Assembly: GCF_019857225.1 (NCBI RefSeq)
Contig: NZ_JAFJSY010000008.1
Location: 1-64,000, forward strand
Length of the DNA stretch: 64,000 nucleotides
Source of the DNA: Streptomyces plumbidurans
GTDB taxonomy: Bacteria > Actinomycetota > Actinomycetes > Streptomycetales > Streptomycetaceae
Reading direction: 5' to 3'
Part shown: positions 31,670 through 41,227 of the stretch, one piece after another
Layout: each line of letters starts with the position of its first letter
Numbering within the stretch: the first letter of the stretch is position 1
Notes under the pieces: generated by a model
What the model was told of the DNA's origin: nothing
Database searches by the model: none
The model's input: only the letters and a program-made list of their open reading frames with translations
Position numbers and translations under genes: made by a program

Positions 31670-34027
31670 GTGCACCGCATCCTGCTCACCAAGACCCGCC
31701 GCGACCTGCGCCGCCGGCTCCCCCAGTTCGCCGCCATCGCGGTCACCGTCATGGTCGGCGTCGTGCTGTTCATCTCCAGCTACGAGGCCTACCAGAACCT
31801 CAGCGCCTCGTACGACCGCACCTACGCCCGCCTGCGCTTCGCCGACGTCACCGCGACCGGCGGCAACCCCCGGCAGGTCGCGGCGGCAGCCCGGCACACG
31901 TCCGGGGTCTCCGCCGTGAGCAGCCGTACGCAGGGCGATCTGCCGCTGCGCATCGGGGGCGACAAGCTGCTGGGCCGGGTCGTCGGCCTGCCCGCCGGCG
32001 CCCAGCCCTCGGTCGACCGCGTCGCCGTCACCTCCGGCCACTACCTCGATCCCGGCGACCCCACCGGCGTCCTGGTCGAGAGCCATGCCGCCAAGACCTT
32101 CAAGCTGTCACCGGGCAACCGGTTGCGCGCGTTCGACGGCTCGGCCTGGCACACCGTCACCGTCCGCGGTGTAGTGGACTCGGCCGAGTATCTGTGGCCC
32201 GCCCGCAGCAGGCAGGACTCCCTCGACGACCCGCACTCGTTCGCCGTGATCTTCGCCCCCGAGACCACCGCCCGCAGCCTGGCCGGGCCGAGCGCCGCGA
32301 GCCAGACCCTCGTGCGGTTCACCGACGACTACCGCGACAGCGCCACCACGAAGCGGGCGACTGCGGAACTGCGGGCGGCGGGCGCCGTCGACGTCACGCC
32401 CCGTTCCGAACAGGCCTCGGTCGCCACCCTCAAGGAGGACCTGACCGGATTCCAGCAACTCGGCCTGACGTTCCCGCTGTTGTTCCTGGCGGCGGCCGCG
32501 GTCGCCGCGTATGTGCTCATCACCCGTCTCGTCCTGTCCGAGCGCAAGGTGATCGCCACGTTCCTCGCGGCGGGCGCCCCGCGCAGGCTCGTCGTACAGC
32601 ACTACCTCAGCCATGGCACCGTGGCAGGCGCGACCGGCGCCGTCGTGGGACTCGTGCTCGGCACCCTGTCCACGGACGCGGTCACCCGCGCCTACACCAG
32701 CGCCCTGAAGGTCCCGGACACCGTCATCGAGCACCGCTGGCCCGTCGCGGTGATCGGTCTGGTCTTCGGCCTGCTGGTCGGCCTCGTCGGCGGCATCGCC
32801 CCCGCCCTGGCGGCATCCCGCGAGGCGCCCGCCGAGGCCATGCGCGGCGACGGCGGCACCCTCGAACCGCCCGGACCATGGAGCCGTACGGTCGCCCGGG
32901 CCCGCCGCATCCCGGTCGTCGCCCGGCTGGCACTGCGCGAGCTGACCCGCAGCCGGCGCCGGACACTGGCCACCATGACCGGCACCGTGCTCTCACTCGT
33001 CCTCGTGCTCGCCTCCGTCGGGATGATCACCAGCATGCGGTCGCTGGTGAACGTGCAGTACGGCACGGTGCAGCAGGAGGACGCCACGATCACCGCCGAC
33101 ACCCACGCGTCCGGCCTGGCAAGCAGCCTGCGCAAGGTCCCCGGGGTCGCCCGCGTCGAACCCGTCACCACGGTGCCGGTGACCGTCTCGGCCCACGGCC
33201 ACTCGTACGCCACCTCGCTCACCGGATACCGGCAGGGCACGGTCATGCACGGCTTCCGTACGCCGAGCGGCGGCACGACGAGCCTGCCCGCTCAGGGCGT
33301 GCTCGCGGGCAAGGCGATCGCGAGCCGGCTGGGCGTCCGGGTCGGCGACATGGTCACCGTCAACTCCCCCGGCGGAGAGGGCCGGCAGGCCCGTCTCGCC
33401 GGTCTGCTCGACGAGCCGATCGGCACGTCCGTCTACGCCACGGACACCACCGCGCGTGCCCTCACCGGCGCCGGTGCCGACTCCTACCAGCTGCGCTTCG
33501 ACCACGCTGTGAGCGAGCACGCCCGGGACGACGCCCGTGCCACGATCAGCAACATGGTCGGCGTGGTCGCGTACACGGACGCCAAGGCACTGCGCAGCCA
33601 GTTCGACAAGTACCTGGGTCTGTTCTGGCTCTTCGCCGGTGTGATGCTCGTCCTCGGCGCGATCCTCGCCCTCACCGTCATCTATGTGACGATGACCGTC
33701 AATGTCGCCGAACGCACCGGTGAACTGGCCACGTTGCGCGCGGCGGGAGTTCCGCTGCGTCGCATCGCCGGCATCCTCGCCACGGAGAACCTCACCGCCA
33801 CTCTCCTCGCCGTACCCGTGGGACTGGTGGCGGGAGCCGCCGCGGCGTGGGAGGCGCTGGACTCCTTCAGCAGCGACATGTTCCACATCCAACTCACCCT
33901 GGGCTGGGGCACGTTGCTGTCCGCCGTCGCCGCCGTGCTCGCGGCATCCCTGCTGTCACAGATACCCGCGATACGCATGGTCCGCGGCCTGGACATCGCC
34001 CGGGTCGTACGGGAGCGGGCCCAATAA
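31670..34027 (+). CDS. FtsX/MacB-like ABC permease
   Basis: The 785-residue permease has eight probable membrane helices: about residues 20-38, 263-286, 316-335, 356-380, 432-455, 649-673, 703-727 and 745-765. Two large extracytoplasmic domains (about 40-260 and 456-645) have the MacB periplasmic-core character. The two FtsX repeats sit at 265-390 and 650-770. Single-protein permeases with two FtsX units are common in actinomycetes and may export lipids or antimicrobial peptides. The GTG start at 31670 follows the ATPase stop by 4 bp. A TetR gene follows. Confidence 0.9.
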   Translation: MHRILLTKTRRDLRRRLPQFAAIAVTVMVGVVLFISSYEAYQNLSASYDRTYARLRFADVTATGGNPRQVAAAARHTSGVSAVSSRTQGDLPLRIGGDKLLGRVVGLPAGAQPSVDRVAVTSGHYLDPGDPTGVLVESHAAKTFKLSPGNRLRAFDGSAWHTVTVRGVVDSAEYLWPARSRQDSLDDPHSFAVIFAPETTARSLAGPSAASQTLVRFTDDYRDSATTKRATAELRAAGAVDVTPRSEQASVATLKEDLTGFQQLGLTFPLLFLAAAAVAAYVLITRLVLSERKVIATFLAAGAPRRLVVQHYLSHGTVAGATGAVVGLVLGTLSTDAVTRAYTSALKVPDTVIEHRWPVAVIGLVFGLLVGLVGGIAPALAASREAPAEAMRGDGGTLEPPGPWSRTVARARRIPVVARLALRELTRSRRRTLATMTGTVLSLVLVLASVGMITSMRSLVNVQYGTVQQEDATITADTHASGLASSLRKVPGVARVEPVTTVPVTVSAHGHSYATSLTGYRQGTVMHGFRTPSGGTTSLPAQGVLAGKAIASRLGVRVGDMVTVNSPGGEGRQARLAGLLDEPIGTSVYATDTTARALTGAGADSYQLRFDHAVSEHARDDARATISNMVGVVAYTDAKALRSQFDKYLGLFWLFAGVMLVLGAILALTVIYVTMTVNVAERTGELATLRAAGVPLRRIAGILATENLTATLLAVPVGLVAGAAAAWEALDSFSSDMFHIQLTLGWGTLLSAVAAVLAASLLSQIPAIRMVRGLDIARVVRERAQ

Positions 34028-34061
34028 CCCCAGCACATGCCCCGGAACTTCCTGTGTTAAA

Positions 34062-34077
34062 TTGGACATACGTCCAA
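34062..34077. promoter_or_regulatory. TetR operator candidate (palindrome)
   Basis: TTGGAC-ATAC-GTCCAA has perfect 6-bp arms. It sits 44 bp before the TetR start, overlapping a possible -10 (TAAATT at 34058-34063). The similar element at 30829-30845 points to one repressor acting on both the ABC operon and its own gene. Confidence 0.6.
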
Positions 34078-34121
34078 GACGATCGCCCAGTGCGTTCGAC
34101 CCGAAAGGAGGCCGGGCCACT

Positions 34122-34742
34122 GTGACCCCGACCTCGGCCGAGCGCGGCAAGGAGACCCGCGTACGGCTGCTCGACGCCGCCTCCCAGCTCATCGCAGAGG
34201 AGGGCTGGGGCGCCGTGACGACGCGCAAGGTGGCGGACCGGGCCGGTCTGCGTCCCGGCCTCGTCCACTACCACTTCAGCACCGTGACGGACCTGCTCAT
34301 CGACGCGTCCCTCGGAGAGGTGCGCCATGAGGTGGAGGGGTCACTGGCGGCGCTGCGCCGCGAGATCGACCCGGCTGCCGGAGTGGAGCAGGTGCTCGCG
34401 ATGGCCGAGGGGTACACCCCGGACGACCAGTTGACGGTCCTGTTCACCGAGGTGCTGCTCGCGGCCACGCGTCATCCGCGGCTGCGCACCGAACTGGCCG
34501 CCCTGATCCGCGAGTTCCGCGCCGCCCTGGCCGACTGGCTGCGCGCCAGTGCCGGCCTGGACGACGCGGAGGCCACCGCGGTCGTCTTCGCCGCGCTGCT
34601 GGACGGCCTGGTGCTGCACCGCCTGGTCGACCCCTCCCTCACGGCCCAGCCCATCACCGGACCTCTGCGGCGTCTGGTCGGAGCGAAGGAATCGACGGAC
34701 GCGACGGGTACGAAGGACGCGACGGACGCCGGGCGGGGCTGA
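34122..34742 (+). CDS. TetR-family transcriptional regulator
   Basis: The product has 206 residues from a GTG at 34122 with AAGGAGG ten bases upstream. The N-terminal HTH is typical (RLLDAASQLIAEEGWGAVTT, KVADRAGLRPGLVHYHFST). The ligand domain follows, and the last 20 residues are a low-complexity Thr/Asp/Lys tail. It lies downstream of the ABC permease (94 bp gap with its own promoter and palindrome) and probably represses the pair; an ABC substrate may be the inducer. Confidence 0.92.
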   Translation: MTPTSAERGKETRVRLLDAASQLIAEEGWGAVTTRKVADRAGLRPGLVHYHFSTVTDLLIDASLGEVRHEVEGSLAALRREIDPAAGVEQVLAMAEGYTPDDQLTVLFTEVLLAATRHPRLRTELAALIREFRAALADWLRASAGLDDAEATAVVFAALLDGLVLHRLVDPSLTAQPITGPLRRLVGAKESTDATGTKDATDAGRG

Positions 34743-34762
34743 GCAGGTCCGGTGCTCAGCCC
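34736..34762. terminator. Bidirectional hairpin terminator
   Basis: GGGCTGAGCA (34736-34745) pairs perfectly over 10 bp with TGCTCAGCCC (34753-34762) around a 7-base loop. It overlaps the TetR stop codon and lies 17 bp from the stop of the convergent GH43 gene. Confidence 0.8.
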
Positions 34763-34778
34763 GGGCGCGTGCGGTTCC

Positions 34779-37094
34779 TCAGGGCCGCGCTGTCCGGTAG
34801 GTGCGTACGTAGTCGAACTGCGCTGTCGCCCCGGCCGTGTTCATCGAGACCAGGCCGATCCGCAGGGCCTGTTCGGCGGGCAGGGTCCACACGCCGGTCC
34901 AGGTCCAGTGTTCGCCGTCCGTGCTGGTGGCCGCGCGCACCTCGTGTTCGGCGCCGGGCGTGTCGTGGTGGTACGACAGCCGCAGCCACAGCGTGTCGGC
35001 GGCCGGTCCGCCGAACATGGGGCCGTACGCCACCGCGGTCGGCGGCGTGGTCGTGGGCCGTGCTCCCTCCTTGCCGAACTCGGTGACATGGGTGACCTTC
35101 CCGTTCGTGTGGCTGAGCGGCAGCACGGCGTGGACGAGTTTGAAGTACCGGTCGTCGTTGCCGTAGAGCACGAGGCCCGCCTGCTGGTTGCCGGGTCCGT
35201 TGGCCAGATGGAGCTTCGTCTCCACGATGAAGTCGCCCGGCGGTGCGGGCCTGGTCAGCACGGACGCCGTGTTGGTGCCGAGGTAGAGCTCGGCGTTCTG
35301 GGTCGGCCAGGACAGGGAGCCCCCGCCGAGTGCGGCTCCGGCTGCAGGGCCGCGGACCCAGGCCCACTTCGGTGAGAGCGAGTCGCCCTTGAACTCGTCG
35401 CTGTAGGCGGGCAGTTCGGCGCCGGTGGTGGGGGCCGGGACCCGCGCGGTGACGGGTGTGTAGAGGCGTGCGGCGCCCACGTTGTCCGCCTGCGCGCCCG
35501 TTCCCCGGGTGGCGACGCCGACGCTTCCGGGGTGGATGGCGGCCGCGGGAAGTGTGCGGTGCTGCACGGCCACGGGGTCGTGCAGCCGGTCCGCGCTGAC
35601 CTCCACGGTCAGCCGGGTGCCGCGTACTTCGGCCGAGACATTGCGCCAGGCGTCCCACTCGAATCCGGACGGCAGCGGTGTGGTCCGCTCCCCCATGCTG
35701 ACGCCGTTCACCCGCACGTCGGTCACCAGCGCCTGCCGGTCGCGGTCCAGCCAGGCGACGACACGGTTGTCCGGGCCTCTGTCGGCGATCACGAGTCCGG
35801 CCGCCGATCCGGCCGAGGTGACGCGCAGGTCCGCCTCGGCGCGTACCTGGGCCGGGGCTGACGCGGCCGTCACCAGATAGCCCGCGTCGGCGGACGTGGT
35901 GCGGTGGGTGACGTATCCGCCCGAGTCCTGGTCGGTGGCGGCGGTCCAGCCCCCTGGGCCCTGTTCGCGCCAGCCGGACAGCGAGCCGTCGTTGAAGGTG
36001 CCGCCCGCGCTCCATGTGGTGACAGGGGCCTGCTGACTGCCTTCGGAGGGACCCGCACCGGCCCGGACGACGGGCCAGCCGTTGATCCAGTCGAGCCGGT
36101 CGACGAGCATCGGGCGGGTGCTGAGCGTGCGGTCGACACCGGGCACGGGATCGAGGTCGGGGTCGTCGGCGGGGATCGCGTGGTAGACGAGCCAGTCCTG
36201 TCCGGACAGGTCGGTCTGCACGGCGTTGTGCCCGGGTCCGATCCACCTGCCGTCGCCCCCGACGACCACACCGCCCTTGCTGGTCGGGGCCGTCAGGTCG
36301 ACACCCCGGTCGTCGGTGAACGGCCCCGTAGGGCTGGTGGCGCGGCCGACCTTGACCTGGTAGCCGCTGAAGGCGCCGTCACAGCATCCGGCGTCCGAGT
36401 AGAAGAGGTAGTAGTAGCCGCCGCGGTGGACGACGTAGCCGCCCTCCATGCGGCGCCCCTGGGCGACCTCGGTGACCGGGCCCTCGATCCGGGTGCGGTC
36501 GCCGTTCATCCTGGCCACGCAGATGGTGTCGTAGCTGCCCCAGTACAGATACGGCTGTCCGCCCACGTCCGTGAACTGGGCCTCGTCGATGTCGCCCGTG
36601 GCGCAGCCGCTGTCCGCGGGCAGCACGGCGCCCTCGTCGTGCCACGGCCCGGTGGGGGTCGGGGCGGTGGCCACTCCGACGGTGTCCTTGCCGGCCACCG
36701 AGTAGAAGAGGTTGTAGTGGCCGTCGGTGTAGCGGATGTCGGGGGCCCAGAGCCGGGAGCCGTCGTGCCAGGCGGGCTGGGTGTCGGGCGTGAACACCTG
36801 CCCGGCGTAAGCCCAGTGCGTCATGTCCGAAGAGCGCAGGATGGGCAGCATGCGTTCGCCGCTCTCCCCCTTGCTCTGGAAGACGGGGTTCTGGGTGCCG
36901 TAGGCGTACCAGTAGCCGTCCTTGCCGCGGATCATCGTGGGGTCGGGGAAGGTGTCCACGGTGCCCGCGGTCACGGGATTGCGGTACGTCGGTGACGGCG
37001 CGGCGGCGGCCGCCGGGTGCGCCGGGGGCAGCAGTCCGGCGACGAGCAGGCCGGTCAGCGCTGCGAGGGCGCGATGGATGCGTCTGCGGCTCAT
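34779..37094 (-). CDS. Secreted glycoside hydrolase family 43 protein with extra lectin-like domains
   Basis: The 771-residue protein has a signal peptide ending near residue 32 (PAAAAA). The GH43 five-bladed propeller follows, with general base Asp51 (FPDPTMIRG), pKa modulator Asp170 (GDIDEAQF) and general acid Glu217 (RRMEGGYVVHRGG). WAPDIRY is also typical. The C-terminal 450 residues hold two jelly-roll-like modules (about 365-545 and 570-765), similar to the accessory domains of GH43 arabinanases and xylosidases. Family activities include arabinofuranosidase, xylosidase and galactosidase. Its ATG overlaps the sulfatase stop by 4 bp, suggesting that the glycan is sulfated. Confidence 0.9.
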   Translation of the reverse strand: MSRRRIHRALAALTGLLVAGLLPPAHPAAAAAPSPTYRNPVTAGTVDTFPDPTMIRGKDGYWYAYGTQNPVFQSKGESGERMLPILRSSDMTHWAYAGQVFTPDTQPAWHDGSRLWAPDIRYTDGHYNLFYSVAGKDTVGVATAPTPTGPWHDEGAVLPADSGCATGDIDEAQFTDVGGQPYLYWGSYDTICVARMNGDRTRIEGPVTEVAQGRRMEGGYVVHRGGYYYLFYSDAGCCDGAFSGYQVKVGRATSPTGPFTDDRGVDLTAPTSKGGVVVGGDGRWIGPGHNAVQTDLSGQDWLVYHAIPADDPDLDPVPGVDRTLSTRPMLVDRLDWINGWPVVRAGAGPSEGSQQAPVTTWSAGGTFNDGSLSGWREQGPGGWTAATDQDSGGYVTHRTTSADAGYLVTAASAPAQVRAEADLRVTSAGSAAGLVIADRGPDNRVVAWLDRDRQALVTDVRVNGVSMGERTTPLPSGFEWDAWRNVSAEVRGTRLTVEVSADRLHDPVAVQHRTLPAAAIHPGSVGVATRGTGAQADNVGAARLYTPVTARVPAPTTGAELPAYSDEFKGDSLSPKWAWVRGPAAGAALGGGSLSWPTQNAELYLGTNTASVLTRPAPPGDFIVETKLHLANGPGNQQAGLVLYGNDDRYFKLVHAVLPLSHTNGKVTHVTEFGKEGARPTTTPPTAVAYGPMFGGPAADTLWLRLSYHHDTPGAEHEVRAATSTDGEHWTWTGVWTLPAEQALRIGLVSMNTAGATAQFDYVRTYRTARP

Positions 37095-38563
37095 GACGGT
37101 GACGGGCCTTTCTGTTCGAAGGCGCTCAGCGTGGGGTCGTAGTCGGAGGTGCCGATGTCGTACATCGGCGTCATCCAGTGGTAGAAGTTGTCGCCCCGCT
37201 CCCTCAGCAGGTCGTACATGCGGCGCATCAACCGGCGCCGTACGGCGGCGAGTTCGGGGTGGTCGTAGCGGTTGGACAGTTCGTGCGGGTCGGCGGTGAG
37301 GTCGTAGAGCTCGTTGACCGACTCCGGGTTGACGACGAGCTTGTAGCGCTCGTCGCGGAGCATCCGCTGCGGGTAGGGGAAGTGGTGGCCGTGGAACTCG
37401 GCGAGCAACTCCCTTGGCCAGTCGGGGTGTTCACCCCGTATGAGAGGGAGCAGGCTGCGGCTGTCGGTGGCCGGTGCCGGGTCGCCGCCGGCGAGTTCGA
37501 GGAGGGTGGCCGTGCAGTCGGTGAGGGTCGCGAACTCCTCGCGCACCTGCGGGGGTTGGCCGGGCACCCGGATGATTCCGGGGATGCGGTAGATGTCCTC
37601 GTACATCGCGGGGCCCTTGTCGTGCAGGCGGTGGGCGCCGGTGAACTCGCCGTGGTCGGCCGTGAAGAAGACGGCGGTGTCGTCGGTGAGGCCGAGTTCG
37701 TCGAGGCGGGTGAGGATGCGGCCGATCTGTTCGTCGACGAGCGTGACGTAGCCCCAGTAGACCGCGATGAGTTTGCGGGTGACGTCGAGCGGCATGGTGT
37801 CGAAGGCCCAGTGGGCGCTGTAGTTGCGCTGCACCGGTGGTTTGCCCTCGAAGGTCTCGGCGATCGACGGTGGCAGGTCGACGAGTTCGGGGTCGTAGAG
37901 GTCGTAGTAGGCGTCGGGCAGCAGGTAGGGCAGATGCGGGCCGAAGAAGTGGGTGGCCAGGAAGAAGGGCCGGCCGTCCGCCGCGTACTTCTCCAGCTGT
38001 TCGATGGCGCGGGTGGCCAGGTAGTACTCGAAGGTGGCTTCCACGGGCTGCTGGAGGCGGGCGGCGAGGAGGTTGCCGGGGTTGCCGTTGGGGGTGGTGC
38101 CGCGTACCGGTTCGGTGATGCGGTACGGCGGAAGGCCGCGCTCCTCCAGGTAGGCGAGGTAGTCGGGGTGGTCCACCGGGTTGTGCCAGCCGGGCAGGTC
38201 GGGGCCCTCGAAGCCGTAGGAGGCGGCGTTGCGGTGGGTCCCGACGTGCCATTTGCCGATGAGGCCCAGCTGGTAGTCCCGTTCGGCCAGGGACTCCGGG
38301 AAGGTGAAGGCGTCCTCGCGCAGGTCCTCCAGGTAGCCGACGTTGCGTTCGTGGTTGGCGAGCAGTCGGTGGCGGAACGGCGCCTGGCCGGTGAGCAGGC
38401 TGGCGCGGGCCGGGGTGCAGATGGCGGTGGGGGTGTAGAAGCGGTCGAAGCGGGTGCCGGTGGCCGCGAGCCGGTCCAGGTTCGGGGTGGCGACGTGCGG
38501 GTTGCCGTAACAGCCCAGGGTGTCGACCCGGTGCTGGTCGGTCATCAGGAAGAGGAGGTTCAC
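37091..38563 (-). CDS. Type I sulfatase (formylglycine-dependent)
   Basis: A 490-residue sulfatase. The start is GTG 38563, overlapping the stop of the substrate-binding gene as GTGA. The N-terminus LLFLMTDQHRVDTLGCYGNP holds the metal site. The key motif is Cys49 in ICTPARASLLTG (C-x-P-x-R), where Cys becomes formylglycine. GLIGKWHVG and FTADHGEFTG complete the metal and sulfate site. There is no signal peptide, so it acts in the cytoplasm on imported sulfate esters. A formylglycine-generating enzyme is encoded 4 kb upstream on the same strand. Confidence 0.92.
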   Translation of the reverse strand: MNLLFLMTDQHRVDTLGCYGNPHVATPNLDRLAATGTRFDRFYTPTAICTPARASLLTGQAPFRHRLLANHERNVGYLEDLREDAFTFPESLAERDYQLGLIGKWHVGTHRNAASYGFEGPDLPGWHNPVDHPDYLAYLEERGLPPYRITEPVRGTTPNGNPGNLLAARLQQPVEATFEYYLATRAIEQLEKYAADGRPFFLATHFFGPHLPYLLPDAYYDLYDPELVDLPPSIAETFEGKPPVQRNYSAHWAFDTMPLDVTRKLIAVYWGYVTLVDEQIGRILTRLDELGLTDDTAVFFTADHGEFTGAHRLHDKGPAMYEDIYRIPGIIRVPGQPPQVREEFATLTDCTATLLELAGGDPAPATDSRSLLPLIRGEHPDWPRELLAEFHGHHFPYPQRMLRDERYKLVVNPESVNELYDLTADPHELSNRYDHPELAAVRRRLMRRMYDLLRERGDNFYHWMTPMYDIGTSDYDPTLSAFEQKGPSPS

Positions 38564-39537
38564 CCGGCCGCCTTCGTGTAGACGTCGGCGGCGTAGAAGG
38601 TGTCCGCGGCGGGGGCCTTCTTGAGCTGTCCGGTGCCGACGAAGAAGTCGCTCATGTCGTCCAGCCACTTGGCGACGGTGCCGTCCTCGGTCTTGGCGAC
38701 GAGGTCGGCGGTCGTCAGCTGTTTCACATGGCTCGCGTCGGACGCGACCTTGTCCTCCGGGATCTTGAGCAGTTTCGCGGCGAGCGCGATCGACTCCTTC
38801 GGATGCGCGGCCCGCCAGTCGTTGGCCTCCTGCAGGACCTTGACGACCTTCTCGTTGGTGGCGGGCGCGACCTTGTCACCGGTGACGAACGCGGTGGGGA
38901 AGTCGCCGCCGATCTGCTGGGTGCCGGACACCTCGACCAGCTTCGGCACCTTCTGCTTGATCGTGTCGATCAGCGGATACCAGATGCCTGCGCCGTCGAT
39001 CTGCCCGGAAGCGAACGCGGAGACGACGGTAGCGGGCTCCATCGCGACCTTCTTGATGTCGTCCATGCTCATCCCGGCCTTCTGCAGGGCCAGATGGAGC
39101 ACCATCTCGCCGGACGTCCCCTCCGGCACGCCGACCTTCTTGCCCTTCAGGCCGGCGATGGAGGTGATGCCGGGCTGGGCGATGACCCGGTCCGCGTAGG
39201 TCAGGGTGTCGATCGCGACGATCTTCGACTTGCCGGAGGCGGGCAGCCACATGGCGCCCGGGCCGATGTAGCCGTAGTCGAGGTTGTGGGTGCCGAGGGC
39301 CTGGATCTGGATGGGGCCGTTGACGAAGACCTTGTACGAGGCGGATATGCCGTGCTTCTTCCACAGGCCCCGCTCATCGGCGATCGCCAGCAGGCTCGCA
39401 CCGTTGTAGTCGGCGATGTACCCGAACCGGATGCTGTCGCCGCCGCTGCCGCCGCCGGAGGAGCCACATGCGGCGAGCGGCAGTGAGAGGGAGGTGGCGG
39501 ACAGGGCCGTGATGAAGCCGCGTCGAGACATGCTCAT
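38560..39537 (-). CDS. ABC transporter substrate-binding lipoprotein (SsuA/NMT1-like)
   Basis: A 325-residue lipoprotein with a Tat-like signal (SMSRRGFITALSATSLSLPL) and lipobox LAAC, Cys24. The mature part matches NMT1/SsuA-type periplasmic binding proteins (IRFGYIADYNGASLLAIADE, RGLWKKHGI, GVPEGTSGEMVLHLALQKAG). This family binds sulfonates, sulfate esters, nitrate, taurine or pyrimidine precursors. With a sulfatase encoded next to it, sulfated organic compounds are the likely ligands. Start ATG 39537 (AAGGA upstream). Confidence 0.9.
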   Translation of the reverse strand: MSMSRRGFITALSATSLSLPLAACGSSGGGSGGDSIRFGYIADYNGASLLAIADERGLWKKHGISASYKVFVNGPIQIQALGTHNLDYGYIGPGAMWLPASGKSKIVAIDTLTYADRVIAQPGITSIAGLKGKKVGVPEGTSGEMVLHLALQKAGMSMDDIKKVAMEPATVVSAFASGQIDGAGIWYPLIDTIKQKVPKLVEVSGTQQIGGDFPTAFVTGDKVAPATNEKVVKVLQEANDWRAAHPKESIALAAKLLKIPEDKVASDASHVKQLTTADLVAKTEDGTVAKWLDDMSDFFVGTGQLKKAPAADTFYAADVYTKAAG

Positions 39538-39577
39538 GACATGAGTTCCTTCGAAGTGCTGTGCGGAGTGAGGGAGT

Positions 39578-40399
39578 TCAGGCGGCCGAGCCCGCCGGTG
39601 TCTGGTGGTAGACGGAGTGCCAGACCTCGTTGCGGATCCGCGCGAACTCCGGTGACAGGCGCAGTTCTTCGGTCCGCGGGTAGGGCAGGTCGACGTCGAT
39701 GATCCGGTGGATGCGGCCCGGTCGAGCGGCCATCACGACGACGCGCCGCGCGAGGTAGACGGCCTCATCGACGTCGTGGGTGATGAACACGACCGTGCGC
39801 TTGCGGCGGCTCCAGGTGTCCAGGAGCTGATCCTGCAACTGCACCCGGGTCAGCGCGTCCAGCGCTCCGAACGGCTCGTCCATCAACAGGACTTCGGGGT
39901 CCACGGCGTAGGCACGGGCGATCGCGCAGCGCTGTTTCATGCCGCCGGAAAGCGTCTTGGGCAGTGCGTCGGCGAAGTCGGACAGTCCGACCAGGTCGAT
40001 GGCCTGCTCGGCCCGTCGCCTGCGCTCGTCGGCCGCGAGGGAGGTGAGCTTCAGCCCGAACTCGACGTTGCCGCGCACGGTCAGCCACGGGAAGAGGGCG
40101 TACTGCTGGAAGATGACGCCGCGTTCGGGGCCGGGCCCGGCAACGCGCCTGCCGTCGACGAGCACTTCGCCCGAGGTCGGCTCCACCAGTCCGGCGGCCA
40201 GGTTCAGCAGGGTCGACTTGCCGCAGCCGGAAGGCCCGACGACGGTGACGAACTCCCGCTCCCCCACGTCCAGCGAGACCCGGTCCAGGGCGGTGAACTC
40301 GCCGCCCTTCATCGGGAACGTCCTGACCACGTCCCGGAAGGAGATCTTCGCGTCGGCCCGGCCGGGCACCGGGTCCGTCGAGTCGAGTTCCGTGCTCAT
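39578..40399 (-). CDS. ABC transporter ATPase (SsuB/TauB-like)
   Basis: A 273-residue import ATPase. Walker A is [16 protein letters not shown], the Q-loop is [16 protein letters not shown], the signature [15 protein letters not shown] and Walker [16 protein letters not shown], followed by [18 protein letters not shown]. These are typical of the SsuB/TauB/NrtD group. ATG 40399 has GGAG upstream and overlaps the permease stop as ATGA. Confidence 0.93.
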   Translation of the reverse strand: MSTELDSTDPVPGRADAKISFRDVVRTFPMKGGEFTALDRVSLDVGEREFVTVVGPSGCGKSTLLNLAAGLVEPTSGEVLVDGRRVAGPGPERGVIFQQYALFPWLTVRGNVEFGLKLTSLAADERRRRAEQAIDLVGLSDFADALPKTLSGGMKQRCAIARAYAVDPEVLLMDEPFGALDALTRVQLQDQLLDTWSRRKRTVVFITHDVDEAVYLARRVVVMAARPGRIHRIIDVDLPYPRTEELRLSPEFARIRNEVWHSVYHQTPAGSAA

Positions 40400-41202
40400 C
40401 GGCGCTCCTGCCATCCGGTCAACCGCCGTTCCGCGAGGAGCAGCAGACGGTCCATCACCAGCCCGATCACTCCGATCGTGATGAGGCCCACGAAGATCGT
40501 GGGGATGTCGTAATAGGTCTGGGCGTGCGTCATCTCGTAGCCCAACCCCTTGTCCGCGGCGATGAGTTCGGCGGCCACCACGGTCGCCCAGGCGGAGCCC
40601 AGCCCGATCCGCATGCCGACGAGCAGGAACGGCGTGGCCGCGGGGATGACCACCTTGAGGAAGATGACGCGGTCCGGGGCGCCCAGCACCCGGGCCGCGT
40701 TGATCAGAGTGCTGTCCACGCCGACCACGCCCTGGAAGGCCGCCACGACACAGGACAGGAACGCCGCGAGGAAGATGACGAAGACCTTCGGCGTCTCCCC
40801 GATGCCCATCAGCACGATCGCCAGCGGGATGATCGCCAGGGGCGGGATGGTGCGGAAGAACTGGACGTACGGCTCAAGCAGGCCGCGCGCGAGCGGATAC
40901 CAGCCCATCAGGAATCCGACGGGTACGGCGAGCAGGGTGCCGAGCGCGAAGCCGAGGAAGACGCGGCGCAGACTGGCCAGCGCGTCCTGGGCCAGCGTGC
41001 CGTCCTCGATCAGGTCGAGCGCCCTGGAGGAGACGGACAACGGGCCGGGCACGTCGGCGAGTTGGGCCGAGGCGACCAGGGCCCAGGCCGCGACACCGAC
41101 GACCAGGGCGATCAGATTGAGCAGCAGCGTCGGGACCCCGCGCCTGGTGCGGCGGGGCGTAGAGGTCGTGGGTGTCTTGTCGGGGGCGGTGATCACTGCC
41201 AT
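40396..41202 (-). CDS. ABC transporter permease (SsuC/TauC-like)
   Basis: The 268-residue permease has about six membrane helices and the EAA-type cytoplasmic loop ([20 protein letters not shown] then [17 protein letters not shown]). The end [20 protein letters not shown] and [16 protein letters not shown] is typical of the SsuC/TauC group. ATG 41202 has GAGG six bases upstream; 25 bp separate it from the ROK stop. Forms an importer with the next two gene products. Confidence 0.92.
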   Translation of the reverse strand: MAVITAPDKTPTTSTPRRTRRGVPTLLLNLIALVVGVAAWALVASAQLADVPGPLSVSSRALDLIEDGTLAQDALASLRRVFLGFALGTLLAVPVGFLMGWYPLARGLLEPYVQFFRTIPPLAIIPLAIVLMGIGETPKVFVIFLAAFLSCVVAAFQGVVGVDSTLINAARVLGAPDRVIFLKVVIPAATPFLLVGMRIGLGSAWATVVAAELIAADKGLGYEMTHAQTYYDIPTIFVGLITIGVIGLVMDRLLLLAERRLTGWQERR

Positions 41203-41227
41203 GGCGGCCTCGCCCGGTGCGCGGGTG

